From assembly GCA_946406115.1 (NCBI GenBank), contig OX291562.1:464001-528000 (forward strand): a stretch of DNA of 64,000 nucleotides, in the 5' to 3' direction. Within the stretch, counting starts at the first letter, position 1. Every line of letters starts with the position of its first letter. Origin of the DNA: Apoda limacodes. Taxonomy: Eukaryota > Arthropoda > Insecta > Lepidoptera > Limacodidae. This document shows positions 1-12,049 of the stretch, piece by piece. The notes beneath the pieces were generated by a model. It saw only the letters and a program-made list of their open reading frames with translations, ran no database searches and had not been told where the DNA came from. The position numbers and the translations under genes are program-made.

Positions 1-60
1 GTGGCAAGTGCGGAAACCAGCCCGCCACAAGAAGAAGAAGAAGCAGTACATGCTTACAAT

Positions 61-774
61 GGTGGTCTTCTATACCAAGCTTGGTTGGTTATTTCCTACA
101 AAGACTACAACCAGTAAAGAAACACTAGACAAATTGAAAATATATCAGGATACATTTGGAAATCCTAGAAAATTATAACAGACAAAAGAACCACAAGTAA
201 TGATTTTAAAGAGTATTGCGAACACAAGGAAATAGAACATTTATTGATCACAACTGGTGTTCCAATAGGAAACAGGCAAGTAGCAAGAGTTCATATAGTT
301 ATAGTACCTAAAAACTAAACTATGCATAGAAAACAAAAATTTGTGGTTTAGGCATGTAAGTAAAGTGCAAAGAGCTTTAAGTAGTATGTATCAGAGCAGA
401 ACATTAAAACCACCCCATTTCAGTTATTAACCGGCATCAAAATGAAAACAAAAGAGGATTTAGGTATTCTAAGATTATTGCAAGAAGAAGTCATTGAGTA
501 ATTTAGTCAGAAGGAAGAAAATATAAGTAACCAAACTTAACAAGAAATTTTGAGAATTTAAGCCAAGAATATCCAGTTCTACAACAAAAACAGAAAGCAG
601 AGTCATAAAAACAATCTCAGTGATTTGGTGGCCACAAAAAGTACTCACTTTGGAACCGGTTTAAAATTAATACCCAAATTTTTAGGACCTTATAAGTTGG
701 TGAAAGTCAAGCATAAAGATTGTTATGATATTGAGAAGGTGGACAGCTCTACTCGAGAGTTACATGAAGCATAA
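61..774 (+). pseudogene. Gypsy-type LTR retrotransposon integrase, decayed
   Basis: Translation across several frames shows an integrase core (a WLFPTKTTT segment, then ITDKRTT, SNDFKEYC, and a block near 245-300 reading LLITTGVP) followed by a C-terminal segment with KFLGPYKLVKV at about 680-710. That order is typical of Gypsy/Mdg-type integrases, which insert LTR-retrotransposon cDNA into the genome. The block that normally carries the catalytic Glu (QVER in relatives) reads QVAR here, and stops and frameshifts interrupt the frame, so this copy is dead. No LTR, reverse transcriptase or protease was found next to it; the element probably continues left of the window. Confidence 0.75.
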
Positions 775-826
775 TGATTGTTATGATATTGAGAATGTGG
801 ACAGCTCTACTCGAGAGTTACACGAA
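711..826 (+). repeat. Tandem duplication of a 58-bp unit in the Gypsy remnant
   Basis: Positions 711-768 and 769-826 are two nearly identical 58-bp units covering the end of the integrase reading frame. They differ at only a few bases, so the duplication is recent relative to the decay of the element. Confidence 0.9.
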
Positions 827-844
827 GTACATGAGAGGGGAAGC

Positions 845-945
845 TTTTCTTTAATTTTACACAACAAGCCTTTGTGCCAGACAGGGTTGAAGGCCTGTTG
901 TACATCCAGGGAAGCTGCTGAGGTGTATTCCATTCTTTCAAAACT
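845..945 (-). pseudogene. Jockey-like reverse transcriptase scrap
   Basis: The minus strand encodes a short peptide containing LDVQQAFNPVWHKGLL. It resembles the RT motif around the first catalytic Asp of Jockey-type LINEs (LDV.QAFD.VWH.GLL), with the Asp after AF changed to Asn. It abuts the Gypsy remnant and an opposite-strand LINE A tail. The fragment is too short to name a family. Confidence 0.55.
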
Positions 946-976
946 CTGACGTATTGAGTGGTGGACATGATGTAAC

Positions 977-1205
977 TTGATGTACCAGTTTGAAGAAAAG
1001 TACTTAAGAACGCTTAAGTTGTGGAATGAGCTCCCTGCCAAGGTTTTCTGCAAGGACTACAGTATGGAGTTCTTCAAGAAAGAAGTTATTAGATTTCTGA
1101 AGAGTCGGCAACGCGCAAGTGATAATCTGGTGTTGCAAGTGACCGCTTACCATCAGGCGGACCGTAAGCTTGTTTGCCACCTTAATGGTATTAAAAAAAA
1201 AAAAG
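977..1205 (+). pseudogene. LINE family A, 3' end fragment
   Basis: Encodes the C-terminal end of the family A ORF2 (LRTLKLWNELPAKVF then FFKKEVIRFLK) followed by the family's 3' UTR and a tail ending in a run of A. It is closely similar to 37660-37871, the best copy in the window. It is a typical 5'-truncated insertion. Confidence 0.85.
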
Positions 1206-2790
1206 TTTTCCTCAATTTGGTATCATTATCACCTCAGAGACTTTCCATAATGTGGGGAAGAACCCAAACTTGGGACTAGGTTATTTGGCAAGGTGATGAT
1301 AAAGCATTGGCTTTCTCTTGGTCTGATTTCGCCCATCTAGTCCCTTGTGGTTGTAGAGGAGATTTGGATAGTGACAATTGGTTAAAATACTTACATGCCC
1401 ACTAAGGAGTAGTTGGTTGCCTTGGTAGCTGTCAATGACTTTAGATGTTGTTTGATTGTTTCTTAATTCTCGGAAGGCTCTGTTTTGGACTGCTTTGTTT
1501 TCTATGTGTCTGCTAGGATGCCATACTCTATGCAGTCTCCGTTTTTCTAAGATTTTCTTTTTAATTTCCCATTTACAGGTGAAGCAGAGTGAATTTGAAA
1601 AGTTTGGTGTGTATTACTAATATATTATAACCCGAGCATGATAAAAGGAACCATCTACACTGTGTCAGGACTTTTGCTAATAAAAAATCAGTAAAATCAG
1701 GGTCCAAGGGGTAATTTTAGTTCAGGTGTTGCAATTGTAGTTGGTTTTTGTCAATAGTCCTTTAGAGCTCCCTCCTCTAGTTGTAGTTAGTCTGGAGCTC
1801 CAATGCACATTTTGGCATTCTAATCTCCTCGTGCCAAAAAGCGTTCCCCACAAGGAATTTGAATATACTGTAAACTGGGTCTTGCTTATCTCATATTTAG
1901 GAGTACAGTTCACTGCTGACACTGTGACATCTTAATATTTATCTGAAAAGCCTAATAAAATAAAAGTAAAATAATGACCAAAAAGCCAGTGGTGCCAATA
2001 CTTAATGTACTTGAGAAATTAGAAAAAAGACTCATAGGTACACACCAGGCTCAAATCTCCACCTTATTAATTGTTTTGTAACATAACAGTCTGCTCTGCA
2101 ATAACTGCAACTAAGAATCTTGTATGTATTACAGTTTCAACAATACGGCAAGAAAGACACTTCAGCTTTCCTACCTTTTATTCTTTAAATATTTTCACAT
2201 TTGTACATATGTATGCAAAAATATTCCTGAACATGTAGTTAATCTTCAATTACTACTCCTGTAATTGATTTACCTTCACTACTACTGTACCATGTTGGAA
2301 ATTCAAATTTGTCTGTATGTTCATTATCATTGTTGGAGTTTGAAAATAGCACTAACTTGAACTCATAAAGCTCACAAAAAATTGAAATTTGCTTTGTCAT
2401 GTTATTATTATGTCAATTTCGTCTATGCACTAGTATTCTTGATTTTATCACATGTTTACGAAAAAACTTTTGGGCAATATCTGTAAAAATGGCTACCTTA
2501 AAGTGAAATATATAGAAAATGAGGCATAATTTAGTAGATTCAAAAAAAGAGTATATAATTTTTTTAATCCCCACTTTACATATATTAAAATTTTTATAAT
2601 TATTGATCCATTTTACATATAAAAAAAAAATTTGATCACAACATTTATTCTGTAATTCATAAGACATTCAGTTTGCAATGTGTATAAGAATTTATTCTCT
2701 AACTGGAGGTTTGTCACACCTTTTTGTTAATTTTGCACTATGCAAAATTTCAAGTTTTTTAAATTTTTTGTTTTAATATTTTGTATTTAT
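1206..2790. other. No gene recognised
   Basis: AT-rich sequence with short open frames only. No domain, splice-supported exon or named repeat could be assigned. Confidence 0.4.
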
Positions 2791-2794
2791 TATT

Positions 2795-3200
2795 AACAAG
2801 CTTTTGCCAGCGGCTTCGCCTGCCCTAAATCAGCGTGAGATACTTATGGCAACTCTATGATTATACTAAAGAACTTTGTTATAGCAAGCTATAGCTGCAG
2901 CTATGTTTCGTTTGTAGAAGCTGGCAATCAATGAATTTGGCCAGCGGCTCCACCTGTCCTAAATTTAGTTATGGGTGTGAACTTCTTAATTATACTAATG
3001 AAGATTGCTACAGCTAGTTTAGTTCGTTTAAAGTAGGTTATTCCCAAGGGAACTTTTGAATTTTTCAGGATAAAAGCTCTCCTATGTCCTTGCCCAGGAC
3101 AAACTATTTCCATACCAAATTTCATCTAAATCGGTTCAGCGGTTTAGGAGTGAAAAGGTGACAGACAAAGTTACTGTCATATTTATAATATTAGTATGGA
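2795..3200 (+). repeat. Two SINE-like retroposon copies, partly head-to-tail
   Basis: A segment reading GCTTTTGCCAGCGGCTTCGC starts near 2801 and a diverged second copy starts near 2935. The second runs to a tail with GACAGACAAAGTTACTGTC and TTTATAATATTAGTATGGA near 3160-3199. The head and tail match a short interspersed retroposon widespread in moths and butterflies, whose tail resembles RTE LINE ends. Related heads occur at 5650 and 62648. Confidence 0.7.
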
Positions 3201-4853
3201 TTTCATGACAAAATAATAAAAAAATCCCTGCATGCTATTGAGACATGTTGCCATTATGTAAACAAGGCAATTTTAATGTATGTATGAGCATTAAGAGTGT
3301 TCCTTGTATCAATAATTACCATTAGGATAGTAAACACTACAAAAAGTAAAATAAAGAATAGAGAACTGGGATGCCACAAAAATAGTGATGTAAACTAAGA
3401 AAATAGGTACATATGTACTTAGAATTCTTTCTTTAAATTTTGTCTAAGGAGGCTATAGTAAATATGTATGACCAAGTTTCTGACTGCCAAATCAAATACC
3501 TAAATAGACAACAATCTCACACGGATTTCAAGCTTCAAGGTCATACTGATTAGTGATGAATGTCAGACATCTATATAATCACCTAGCTGCTACTCTGCAC
3601 ATTAGCATTACTTAGATCTAGCGTCAAGATTAAATTATAACTGATCATACGGATAGTTACATAAATTATCCGTTTCCTGAAGATGCGGAAATCTAAGAAC
3701 CTTAGGTGACAGTACGAACAGCTGATAAAAAATACCAAACTTTAAAAAAATCACCCGCCACGATACTGACGTGTTTTAGAGCTTCATACACGATATTTTA
3801 CACGTTATAAAGCAACTTTGTTAGACCCTATCCCTAAATTACAAAAATGTAAAGGAAGACAAAATAACGATACGAGCAAAAAATCGATAATTTAAGCAAT
3901 CTGTACATGGCACAAATGTTTTCAAACAGCAGCCGAGACGCAAGCTTTAATAGAAAAATTAATAATTTTACTTGATAAAGCCGTATTGCGCTCCAAGTTA
4001 TCTCATAAAATAAGAAAACAAAATTGATAGCCGGTTGTACTCACCCATGTCGGTGCTGCTTGAATATAACTTCTACACGATTTTTTAAAACATCACCTTT
4101 GCATCATCGTCAACAGTTCAGGCTTATGCACTTATGCCTAAGCTAAAAAAGTACAAAAATCAAACACTTATAGTTCCTATTAGAAGTCAGGATAAAGAAA
4201 AAGACTTCGACGAATGACTACACAATCCACGAAATTATTTGACACAAACAACACAATCAGTGTTGCTAGATGAATTCTGGTTCAAGTCGCCTAAGTAGCC
4301 TAAAATTGCCAAACTTTTTACTTTTGAAAATTAGCCTAAAATCGCCCAATTTTCAGCAATTTTTTTTGTACTTACATTCGCAAGTAATTTTTTTTTCTTT
4401 GGTTTTGTCATATCTGTCCGTCTGTCGTCAAGCAATAGCTATACGTACTTCAAATAGTAAAAAGTAATTTGAACGCTTCTACTTTCATCATGTATTTTCA
4501 ATAATTTGTTTGTAACCCTAACCCTAAAAATAAAACCAAAAGTTTATCTATCTATCCTTGCTTTCTTTTTCTTATCCATTCTTCCGCTTGATTAATTAAA
4601 AAATTTCTTAGTTTATTAAATTTTTGTTTTTTACCACCAACTGGAATTTGTTTAACAGAAGGCAACTAAACATTAAAATATAAACTATAATTTAACAAAA
4701 ACATAAATCTGACTTAATCTACTAGAGAGCAGAAATAAGCTTAAATGACAAAATATTCAATGCCCTATAAGCAGTTATGCTGACAAAAAATAATCGTAAT
4801 GATATAGTATTTTTCCAGGCTAAATAATATGTTTTTAAGGAAAAATTCGTTGC
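3201..4853. other. No gene established; possible minus-strand first exon near 4045
   Basis: Mostly unique AT-rich DNA. On the minus strand an ATG at 4048-4046 is followed by one G and a good splice donor (GTGAGT, 4044-4039), which could be the start of a gene running toward position 1. No downstream coding exon was recognised, so this is only a possibility. Confidence 0.25.
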
Positions 4854-4897
4854 AAGACCAGACCCGTTTTTTCGTGTAAAAAAAACGGGTCTGGTCT
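4854..4897. repeat. Near-perfect 19-bp-arm inverted repeat (hairpin)
   Basis: AAGACCAGACCCGTTTTTT at 4854-4872 is the reverse complement of the sequence ending at 4897, with a loop of about 5-7 bases. The arms match perfectly in otherwise AT-rich DNA. It could be the fused ends of a small inverted-repeat element or a structured transcript. Confidence 0.9.
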
Positions 4898-5645
4898 TAT
4901 ATATATCTCAAACAAATATATATCACTCGGGAAAAATAGGGGGGCTTCTAGGGGGGCACGAGATTTTGCGAAATCCTGCATTATGGTATTTTAACTATTA
5001 AGAAATTGCTTCTATATACCTACACAGATCACCAGCTAAGGCATGATGACTTAATTCCAAGTCCGGTAGATTTTCATTTTCAAAAATAAAAACTTTTTGC
5101 AATAAATAAAAATCGTTGAAATTAATCGACAAAAAAACATATTTTTTGTCATATATACAATTTTTTAATATCGATTCTGACCATGATGAAGAACAGCCAA
5201 GTAATTCATTAAGCAATGAATTTAACGAAATTAAAAAAAAAAATATTGCTGTGAAACCTTAGTTAATAATTAAGAAAAAGAAGAACCCGAAGAAAAAAGA
5301 TGAAAGCGAAAAAATAATGTGATCGCTTTTTTAGTACTTAAAATTGTTATATAAACATAATACGTTGCTTAAATTTTTGTACATATAAAATAATATATGA
5401 AAATGATGATTGTTAATAAAATTTATAGTAAAATAATAATAAGATTAACTCTTACATATCAACAATTTTTTTAATATAACTGTTCGAAACATAATCATGA
5501 CTTGCATACTTTTCACTTTCGATTAATTTCCTTACTTAAGACTTATTCTTATGCCATGGTAAATCTTTTACACAACAACTTATTCAGCTATCGAATTCAC
5601 TTCGTTTTCCTATTAGAAAAGCATAGTCGCTCTGTGTTCAAAGAT
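4898..5645. other. No gene recognised
   Basis: AT-rich, with short open frames and no recognisable protein motif or named repeat. Confidence 0.4.
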
Positions 5646-5690
5646 CTAATTGCCAGTGGCTCCGCCCGCCCTAAATTAAGTTATTTGCGC
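5646..5690 (+). repeat. SINE-like head fragment
   Basis: The segment around AGTGGCTCCGCCCGCCCTAA matches the head of the SINE-like repeat at 2795-3200. It directly abuts the truncated 3' side of the family A LINE copy that follows. Confidence 0.5.
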
Positions 5691-8195
5691 GGTGGCCAAT
5701 CCTTCAGAAATCTAATAACTTCTATCTTGAAGAACCCCATACTGTAGTCCTTAGAGAAAGCCTTGGCAGGGTGCTCATTCCACAACCCAAGCGTTCGCGG
5801 GAGGAAGTTTCTCTGAAAACGAACTGTACACGACCATTTCGGTTCTATAACAATGAATTCCCTGCCTATGGCTAGCGTTGCGATGGAAGAAAGTAGCCGT
5901 CGGCATAATTTCGAACAATTCCTCAGAACACATCCCATTGTACAAGCGGTAGAACACACACAGGGAGGCATAGTCTCTCCTCAGACTTAAGGGATTCGGA
6001 TACGGCAGGTGAGTTTGGGATCGTCGACAATTTTCACAGCCCGTCGTTGAACCGAGTCAGAAGGGCCAAGCTGGTATTCGGGTTAACCCGCCTAGAGATG
6101 GCAGCAGTAAATGGGGCCCGACTTGCGACTTGTAAAGCTTCGCTCTGTTGAGCACACCAGGTTTTTTGGACGGCAGCTTCACCTTGTCTTGCATATAATC
6201 TCGGAACTGATCATCGCTGGAGATGTCAACACCAAGGATCCCAATTGTCTTGGAAATAGAGAGGGGAGTGTTCTGGAATTGTGGGACCACAGTGAATTGG
6301 GTTATCTTAGCAGTGAACGCGCAGACTTGTGTCTTTGTAGGGTAGAATCGGAACAAGTTTTCTCGTCCCCAGTCAGAAACCTTGGACAGACAGGTCTCAA
6401 TTTGAGACACAAGTTCTTTACGTTTTTCCTCCACAACGTTAGCCTCCAGTACTGTCATCTGCATAGCAATGTATGTTGTTGATGTCCAACATGTCATTGA
6501 TATGCAGTAGAAACAGCGTAGGAGACAGCATAGAGCCTTGCGGGACATCAGCATTAATGTCCGTGCTATGAGAGCAACTACCGTCAACTACGGCTCGTAT
6601 ACGTATGCCGGACAAAAAGCTAGCCACCATTTGCACAAATCCTCGGGCACTCCGTAAGGCAACTGGCAACTTCGATAGAAGACTCCGGTGCCCGACCCGA
6701 TTGAACGCCTTCGCTATGTCCTGGCTACATGCCAATGCCTCCCCCTGACTATCAATGGTTAGTGCCCATCAGTGTTTGAGGAGGTCATTAGTCAAGTGAC
6801 CGTGGCGAAAGCCATTATAGACGGTCGCTGACCAGGTCATGTTTTTCTAGGTATCTTAGAAGCTTTGTGTGAATCACACGCTCCATGACCTTAGAGAGGA
6901 GGGAGGTAATAGCGATAGGCCTGTAATTCGATGAATCTGATCTATCGCCCTTTTTGGGCACCGGGTGCACATTCGCAGTCTTCTATGAAGACGGAAATGA
7001 GATGCGTGAGCACAGGACATAACTTAGGAGCACACTGTTTAAGCATCACTGCTGGTAAACCATTTGGCCCACTCGACTTGTGAACGTCTAGAAAAAGCAA
7101 CGCTCACCGTACCCCCGCTGTGTCATGGAAATTTCCGGCATGGTCTTACCGTACCATGGTATAGTAGTTGGCACAGCGCCATCGTCGTTCATATTTGAGT
7201 TGGAGGCAAAAAGACTGCCCAATACATCGGCTTTCTCTTTCGCACTATGGGCCAAGTCCCTATCGGTCTTTCGCAGTGGTGATAACTACGACTGGCAGAA
7301 ATTCCCTTCGGTAGCTTTATCAAGCGAGCAGAAAGCACCAGAGGGATAGCTAGCAAGTGGTCCACCTATTTTACCGATGAATTGGAATTTAGTTCTGGCA
7401 GTCTTAGTGAACCTGGAGGCAGTGTTTGATTTCCGATTTAACTCAGAAATATTCGGAACCATATTATTACGAGCCATGGTCCAAGCCTCATATGCAGTGT
7501 GCTTACTAATTCTAGCTTCTCTGCAAGACCTACTAAATCACGGTCGTTTTTTGATGCCGGCAGCTATTCGCAAGTTAGGAATAAAACATTCCATACCAGC
7601 GAGGATTGTCTGAGTTACTGTGACTGTGCAGACGACAAGGTCTTCTGAGCTAAAGCAGAGTAAGATGTATAAAATTCTCGCAATCCATCCCAGTCTGCCG
7701 ACTTATAGTGCCACACACGACCCCAATTAGTCGGCCCAGATGGATCGGATTGTGTGCATGACACATGAGTCCTAACGAAAACGAAACAGTGGTCCGCGGA
7801 GCCAAGAGGCGCATCAACTGAGACGGAGTATCCGTCGTGACGTGTAGTCAGCAAAAGGGAAGAAGTAAGGAGCTCGTGTGGTCCTCTATAGAGATATATC
7901 TGGAATTCTCGTTGGAGAAACTACCGGCTTCAAGAATCCATAGGTCAGAGCAAATTCATAAGCAGATATCCCTGCATGATAATTGGTTCGAGAACTGAGC
8001 CACTCACGATGGTGGCTCCTCTTTGAACTGATATAACTAATTCTGCTGTGTGATATTGCTTTAGACTTTGTCAGTCGTCAAACTATCACAGTATCAGGTG
8101 TCTGAAGAGTCGAGTTACGTTAATATATATACAGTACACGCATAGATACGAGTGTGGCCGCCGTGATCTACGCGCACCCATAAAATCGACAGGTC
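5691..8195 (-). pseudogene. LINE family A, long decayed copy (endonuclease to RT C-terminus)
   Basis: Read on the minus strand, this copy runs from an endonuclease segment (7615-7854, with SADHCF) through the RT (6439-6735 with AFNRVGHRSLL and a YADDSTG catalytic box; 6057-6587 with the SISKTIGILGVDISSD region) to the C-terminal WNEHPAKAF near 5770. The retrotransposon uses an APE-type nuclease and RT for target-primed insertion. RT style and lack of RNase H suggest a Jockey/CR1-like clade. Many frameshifts and stops disrupt it, and the family's poly-A end is missing at the 5691 side. It is the most complete family A copy here by length. Confidence 0.85.
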
Positions 8196-8818
8196 CCTGT
8201 CTTCAAGGCTATGAAGGCGGCGACAGCAGATATCCTCACGGAAAAGATACACCGGCAAAACCTACGACAAAAACAGAGTAAGGAATTGGTGTATCTGATA
8301 CATGCGTACCTACAAAGCGTTTGTATCTCACATCAGTTTTGCCCTAGTGTTAAAAGTAAGTGTGTTTTTTGTCAGCTGGAAATTTTTGGAGCATCGTTTG
8401 GATTTACTTTCAGACAAATGCTGGAAGCCTTTCAATTTTAATAACCATGTATATAATATTAGCAGTTTTGTTCAATTTTTTTTCAATTGTATTTTTTTTA
8501 AGTTTATTTTGAGTTTTACATAATTAGTAAAGGAAAAAATGAATAAGTTTACATAAATTGTATAGAATTAGTAGTTTCATTTACAATTATTGGTTAGATA
8601 TTTTAGGGAAGTTATTTCAGAAGGTATTTTTATTTATAAGAAATATGTAGTACCTTACTTATTAAACATTCTAAGTAGTAAAACATAAACTTATTTTTTG
8701 CCAAATTGGATTTTGCTCACAATTTGTGTATTATGATAATTTATTTTTAAATATATATCTCAAAATATTGCTTTTAATCATCAAAGTTATGTTTTATTTT
8801 TGTTGATTATTAAAGAAT

Positions 8819-9110
8819 CGGCCAAGTGTGAGTCGGACTCGCGCACGAATGGTTCCGTACCATAATCTATAAAAACGGCAAAAAAAATCACGTTTGCTGT
8901 ATGGGAGCCCCCGTTAAATATTTATTTTATTCTGTCTTTTACTATTTGTTGTACAACAGCAACAGAAATACATCTTCTGTGAAAATTTCAACTGTCTTAC
9001 TATGAAGCTTCATGACATACAGCCTGGTGACAGACGGTCGGACAGACGGACAGCGGAGTCTTAGTAATAGGTTCCCGTTTTGTACCCTTTGGGTACGGAA
9101 TCCTAAAAAA
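8819..9110 (+). repeat. Lepidopteran interspersed repeat with a GAGTCGGACTCGCGCAC head
   Basis: Starts with a CGGCCAAGTGTGAGTCGGAC head, contains CAGACGGTCGGACAGACGGA, and ends with GGGTACGGAATCCTAAAAAA. This arrangement recurs across moth and butterfly genomes as a short non-coding repeat. Partial copies occur at 32125-32149, at 32342-32386 (inverted) and near 36300. Its class (SINE or truncated LINE) cannot be settled from this copy. Confidence 0.7.
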
Positions 9111-9399
9111 AGTTTCAAAACATCTTTTTTTCTTTTACAACTTTATGAAGAATATGTTCAATTCCGATATTAATATCTGAAATCCAATATCGAAATTGAA
9201 AACCTTCCGATATGACACGCCCTAACCGCTATATCTGTTCCGAGCTTCGGCAGTTCTAGTTCTAGTACCGCACCTTTTGTCCTCCAAGTTGTCTCTGCAC
9301 TGAATCCTCACCTTTAGCCTAAGTAACTTTTTTTAAACATTGCAAGAAATAAAAAAAAAACAGTTTTTCAGCGGCCACTCCATTCACATTCAATGTAGA

Positions 9400-9608
9400 C
9401 TTTTGATGTATGAAGAGAATATTAGGGGTATTCACGCCAACCTTAACACGGTTGACCATCACCTAGAAACTGTACAGCCGACCATTCTCTTTTTAACGGA
9501 GACGCAGATATCCTGCCCGGCCGACACATACCTTCATTATCCCGGCTACAAACTCGAGCACAATTTTGTGAGTCGTGGCGGTGTACGTATGTTCGTCTGG
9601 GAAGATAA
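9400..9608 (+). pseudogene. LINE family A, endonuclease N-terminal part
   Basis: Encodes NIRGIHANLNTVDHHL, then LFLTETQI and RGGVRMFVWED. This is the start of an APE-type endonuclease, and TET carries the expected active-site Glu. The frame is cut at 9608 by the inverted-repeat element that follows. It resumes near 10438, so both parts are one disrupted family A copy. Confidence 0.75.
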
Positions 9609-10041
9609 GGGGCGTCCATAAATTACGTGAGGTGTTGTTTTTAAATTTTCTGTCCCTCCCTCCCCTCCTGATGAGATGTCGTGAGATTTTATTCAACCCC
9701 CTCCCCCATCCCCCAATATCACGTGAGATTTTGCAAAATGTGGGTTTCTTACGTAAAGAGGTTGGATTGTTATTGCATAACATCGAAGCATGAATAAAAT
9801 TATTTTCTTTCGAACGAATTAATGAATGATCTTAATCTTATTACGATAACGCTTATGATTAAATCTTAAGAATGTACAATCTGGATTAAATGGACCAAAA
9901 TAGTATAATTTTTTATTTGTTTCAAGCAAAAAAAAAAATGTGTGATATTTGCCGAGACCCCCCTCTACAACGTAAGATTAGATGAGATTTGACTTGACCC
10001 CCTCCCCCCCTTAAACATCTCACGTAATTTATGGACGCCCC
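9609..10041. mobile_element. 433-bp non-autonomous terminal-inverted-repeat element (MITE-like)
   Basis: Begins GGGGCGTCCATAAATTACGT and ends with the exact reverse complement; the inverted repeats match for at least 23 bp. The pentamer AGATA lies just outside both ends (9603-9607 with one extra A, and 10042-10046) and may be the target duplication. There is no transposase, so it would need one supplied in trans. The interior has short C- and G-rich runs near each end. The superfamily is not assigned. Confidence 0.85.
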
Positions 10042-10437
10042 AGATATTCCCCCGACCGACTTCGGCATGGTCGTAAAACTATAGTTAGGCGGCCTCGGCA
10101 CGTATTAACGGGCCCAGATGACGATATCTGTCGTGACGATTAGTCACATCGACCTCCCCCAATAGGGCCTCCCGCCAAACCCGACTCCGACGTTCCCAGG
10201 TTCGTCGGCGCCCGCAAGGATACACGAGGTATCAAAGAGTGCCGGGGCGCTCCTCGCCCCCACTCAATCGCAACCGCAACCGCACCCGCGTAACGGGGAA
10301 CTCCCCTCCTGGCGGTGACTCACCGTCGGGTTCGAGACTCACGCCGGTCGAAGGGACGCCCTCGAGAGCGACAACAAAAGCTGAGGCTGCCCCCGCGGGG
10401 AGCCCTTGAGCGTTGGACGCTGTACGGGCTGAGGCTC
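10042..10437 (+). pseudogene. Jockey-type LINE 3' tail fragment
   Basis: Closely similar to 29925-30310, sharing a GTAAAACTATAGTTAGGCGG block and the GC-rich 3' segment. It is therefore the 5'-truncated end of the same Jockey-like LINE. It lies between the inverted-repeat element and the resumed family A endonuclease, so it is part of a nested insertion. Confidence 0.8.
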
Positions 10438-11282
10438 TTCAGAGACAGGGACCTGTCGATATTAAAAGTGCGTATACATCACTGAGATCGCGATCTTTTC
10501 TATGCGTGCCTTTACAGGTCTCACAGCGGTGACACGGACGTAGCTCGACTCTTCATGCATCTGAGTTTGACGACTGACAAAGTTCTAGAGCAACATCCCC
10601 CAGCAGAACTAGTTATTTTGGATGACGCCCACCATCGTGAGTGGCTCAGTTCTCGAACCAATAACTGAGCAGGGATATCTGCTCATGAATTTGCTCTGAA
10701 CTATGGATTCTCTCAGCTGGTACTTTCTCGAACGAGAATACTCGATATAGAAGACCATACGAGCTGCTTACTCGACCTTCTGCTGACTACACGTTCAGAC
10801 GGATATTCCTTATCAGTGGATGCGGCTCTTGGCTCCTTGGACCACTGTCTCGTTTGGACTCAAGTGTCATGCACACACCCCGATCCATCTGGGCCTACTA
10901 ATTGGCGTCCTGTATGTTATTATAAGACAGCAGACTGGGATGAATTGCAAGAATTTTAAACATCGTACCCGTGGAGGCAGCTCAGCTTTAGCTCAGATTA
11001 TCCTGACGTCTTCGCAGCCGCAGTCACAGAACAATCCTCGGTGGTATGGAATGTTATATTCCTAACCCGCGGGTAGCTTCCACTGTCAAAAATCTACCGT
11101 GGTTTCATAGGTCTTGCAGAGACGCTAAAATTCTTAAGCAAATTGCGTATGAGGCTTGGACCACGGCTCATAATAATAAGGATCCGAATATTTCTGAGTT
11201 TAAACGCAAATTAAATGCTGCCTCGAGGTTCAGTAAGAAAGCCACTGTTTTTTTGAAAATGATTTTTATAACACTAAGGTGA
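10438..11282 (+). pseudogene. LINE family A, endonuclease C-terminal part and linker
   Basis: Resumes the family A reading broken at 9608: endonuclease C-terminal half (LGSLDHCLVW-like region near 10830 across frames) and the linker before RT (PRVASTVKNLPWFHRSCRDA, then SEFKRKLNAASRF near 11220). Several stops and frameshifts are present. It ends where a minus-strand family A fragment begins. Confidence 0.75.
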
Positions 11283-11284
11283 TA

Positions 11285-11945
11285 AATAACCTTGCGGTCC
11301 GCCTAATAGTAGGCGGTCACTGCAGCCTATGAACGCTTGCAACACCTAGTACATCACTAGCGCGTTGCCGACCCTTCAAAAATATAATAACTTGTTTTTT
11401 GAAGAACACCATATTGTAGTCCTTAGAGAAAACCTTGGCATGGAGCACTGTACGTGACCATTTAGTTTTTTATGGTGTGAGGATAAATTCCCTGCCGGTG
11501 GCGAGCAGTGCGATGGTAGAAAGTAGCCGTGGGCATCATTCCGAACAATTCCCATTATGCAAGCGGTAGAACACACACAGGGAGGCAGTCTTTCCAGGGA
11601 TCGGCGACCATTCTCACAGCCCGTCGTTAAACCTAGTCAAAAGGGAGATGGCAGCAGTACTTCTATATGGGGCCGGACTTGCGACTTGTAAAGCAGCAAC
11701 CTTTGCCCCGAGGTGTATTGCTGCTTCGCTCTGTTGAGTACACTAAGTTTTTAAGATGTCAACACCAAGAATCCCAATGCTCTTGGAGATGGTAAGGAGT
11801 GTTCTAAAATTGTGGGACCTCAGTGAATGAGTTTTTTTTAGCGGTGAACGAGCGTGAAAGAGCGTCTCCAGTACTGTCATGTGCATAGCAATGTATGTTG
11901 TTGATGTCCATTGATTACCAGACCTTAACCTTCCTTCCACTTGTT
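11285..11945 (-). pseudogene. LINE family A, 3' half fragment, internally deleted
   Basis: On the minus strand it carries the ends of RT and ORF2 in family A order: the SISKSIGILGVDI region near 11760, the YLP-type C-terminal region near 11480-11570, and the 3' UTR near 11300 (CGGTCCGCCTAATAGTAGGC). Compared with 42569-43698 it lacks several stretches. Together with 9400-11282 it makes a head-to-head pair of family A fragments. Confidence 0.75.
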
Positions 11946-12049
11946 CGGCAATTCTGCTGCGTATGTATATGTCCCAGTTTTGTGTTGGTCTGGGATGGCC
12001 CTCGTACTAGATAGTAGGTACTAGTTACAAGGTACTACAATTGAATAAA

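Noticed and set aside
4512..4530. Telomere-like AACCCTAACCCTAA
   Set aside because: Only two units, and insect telomeres are usually TTAGG; probably chance.
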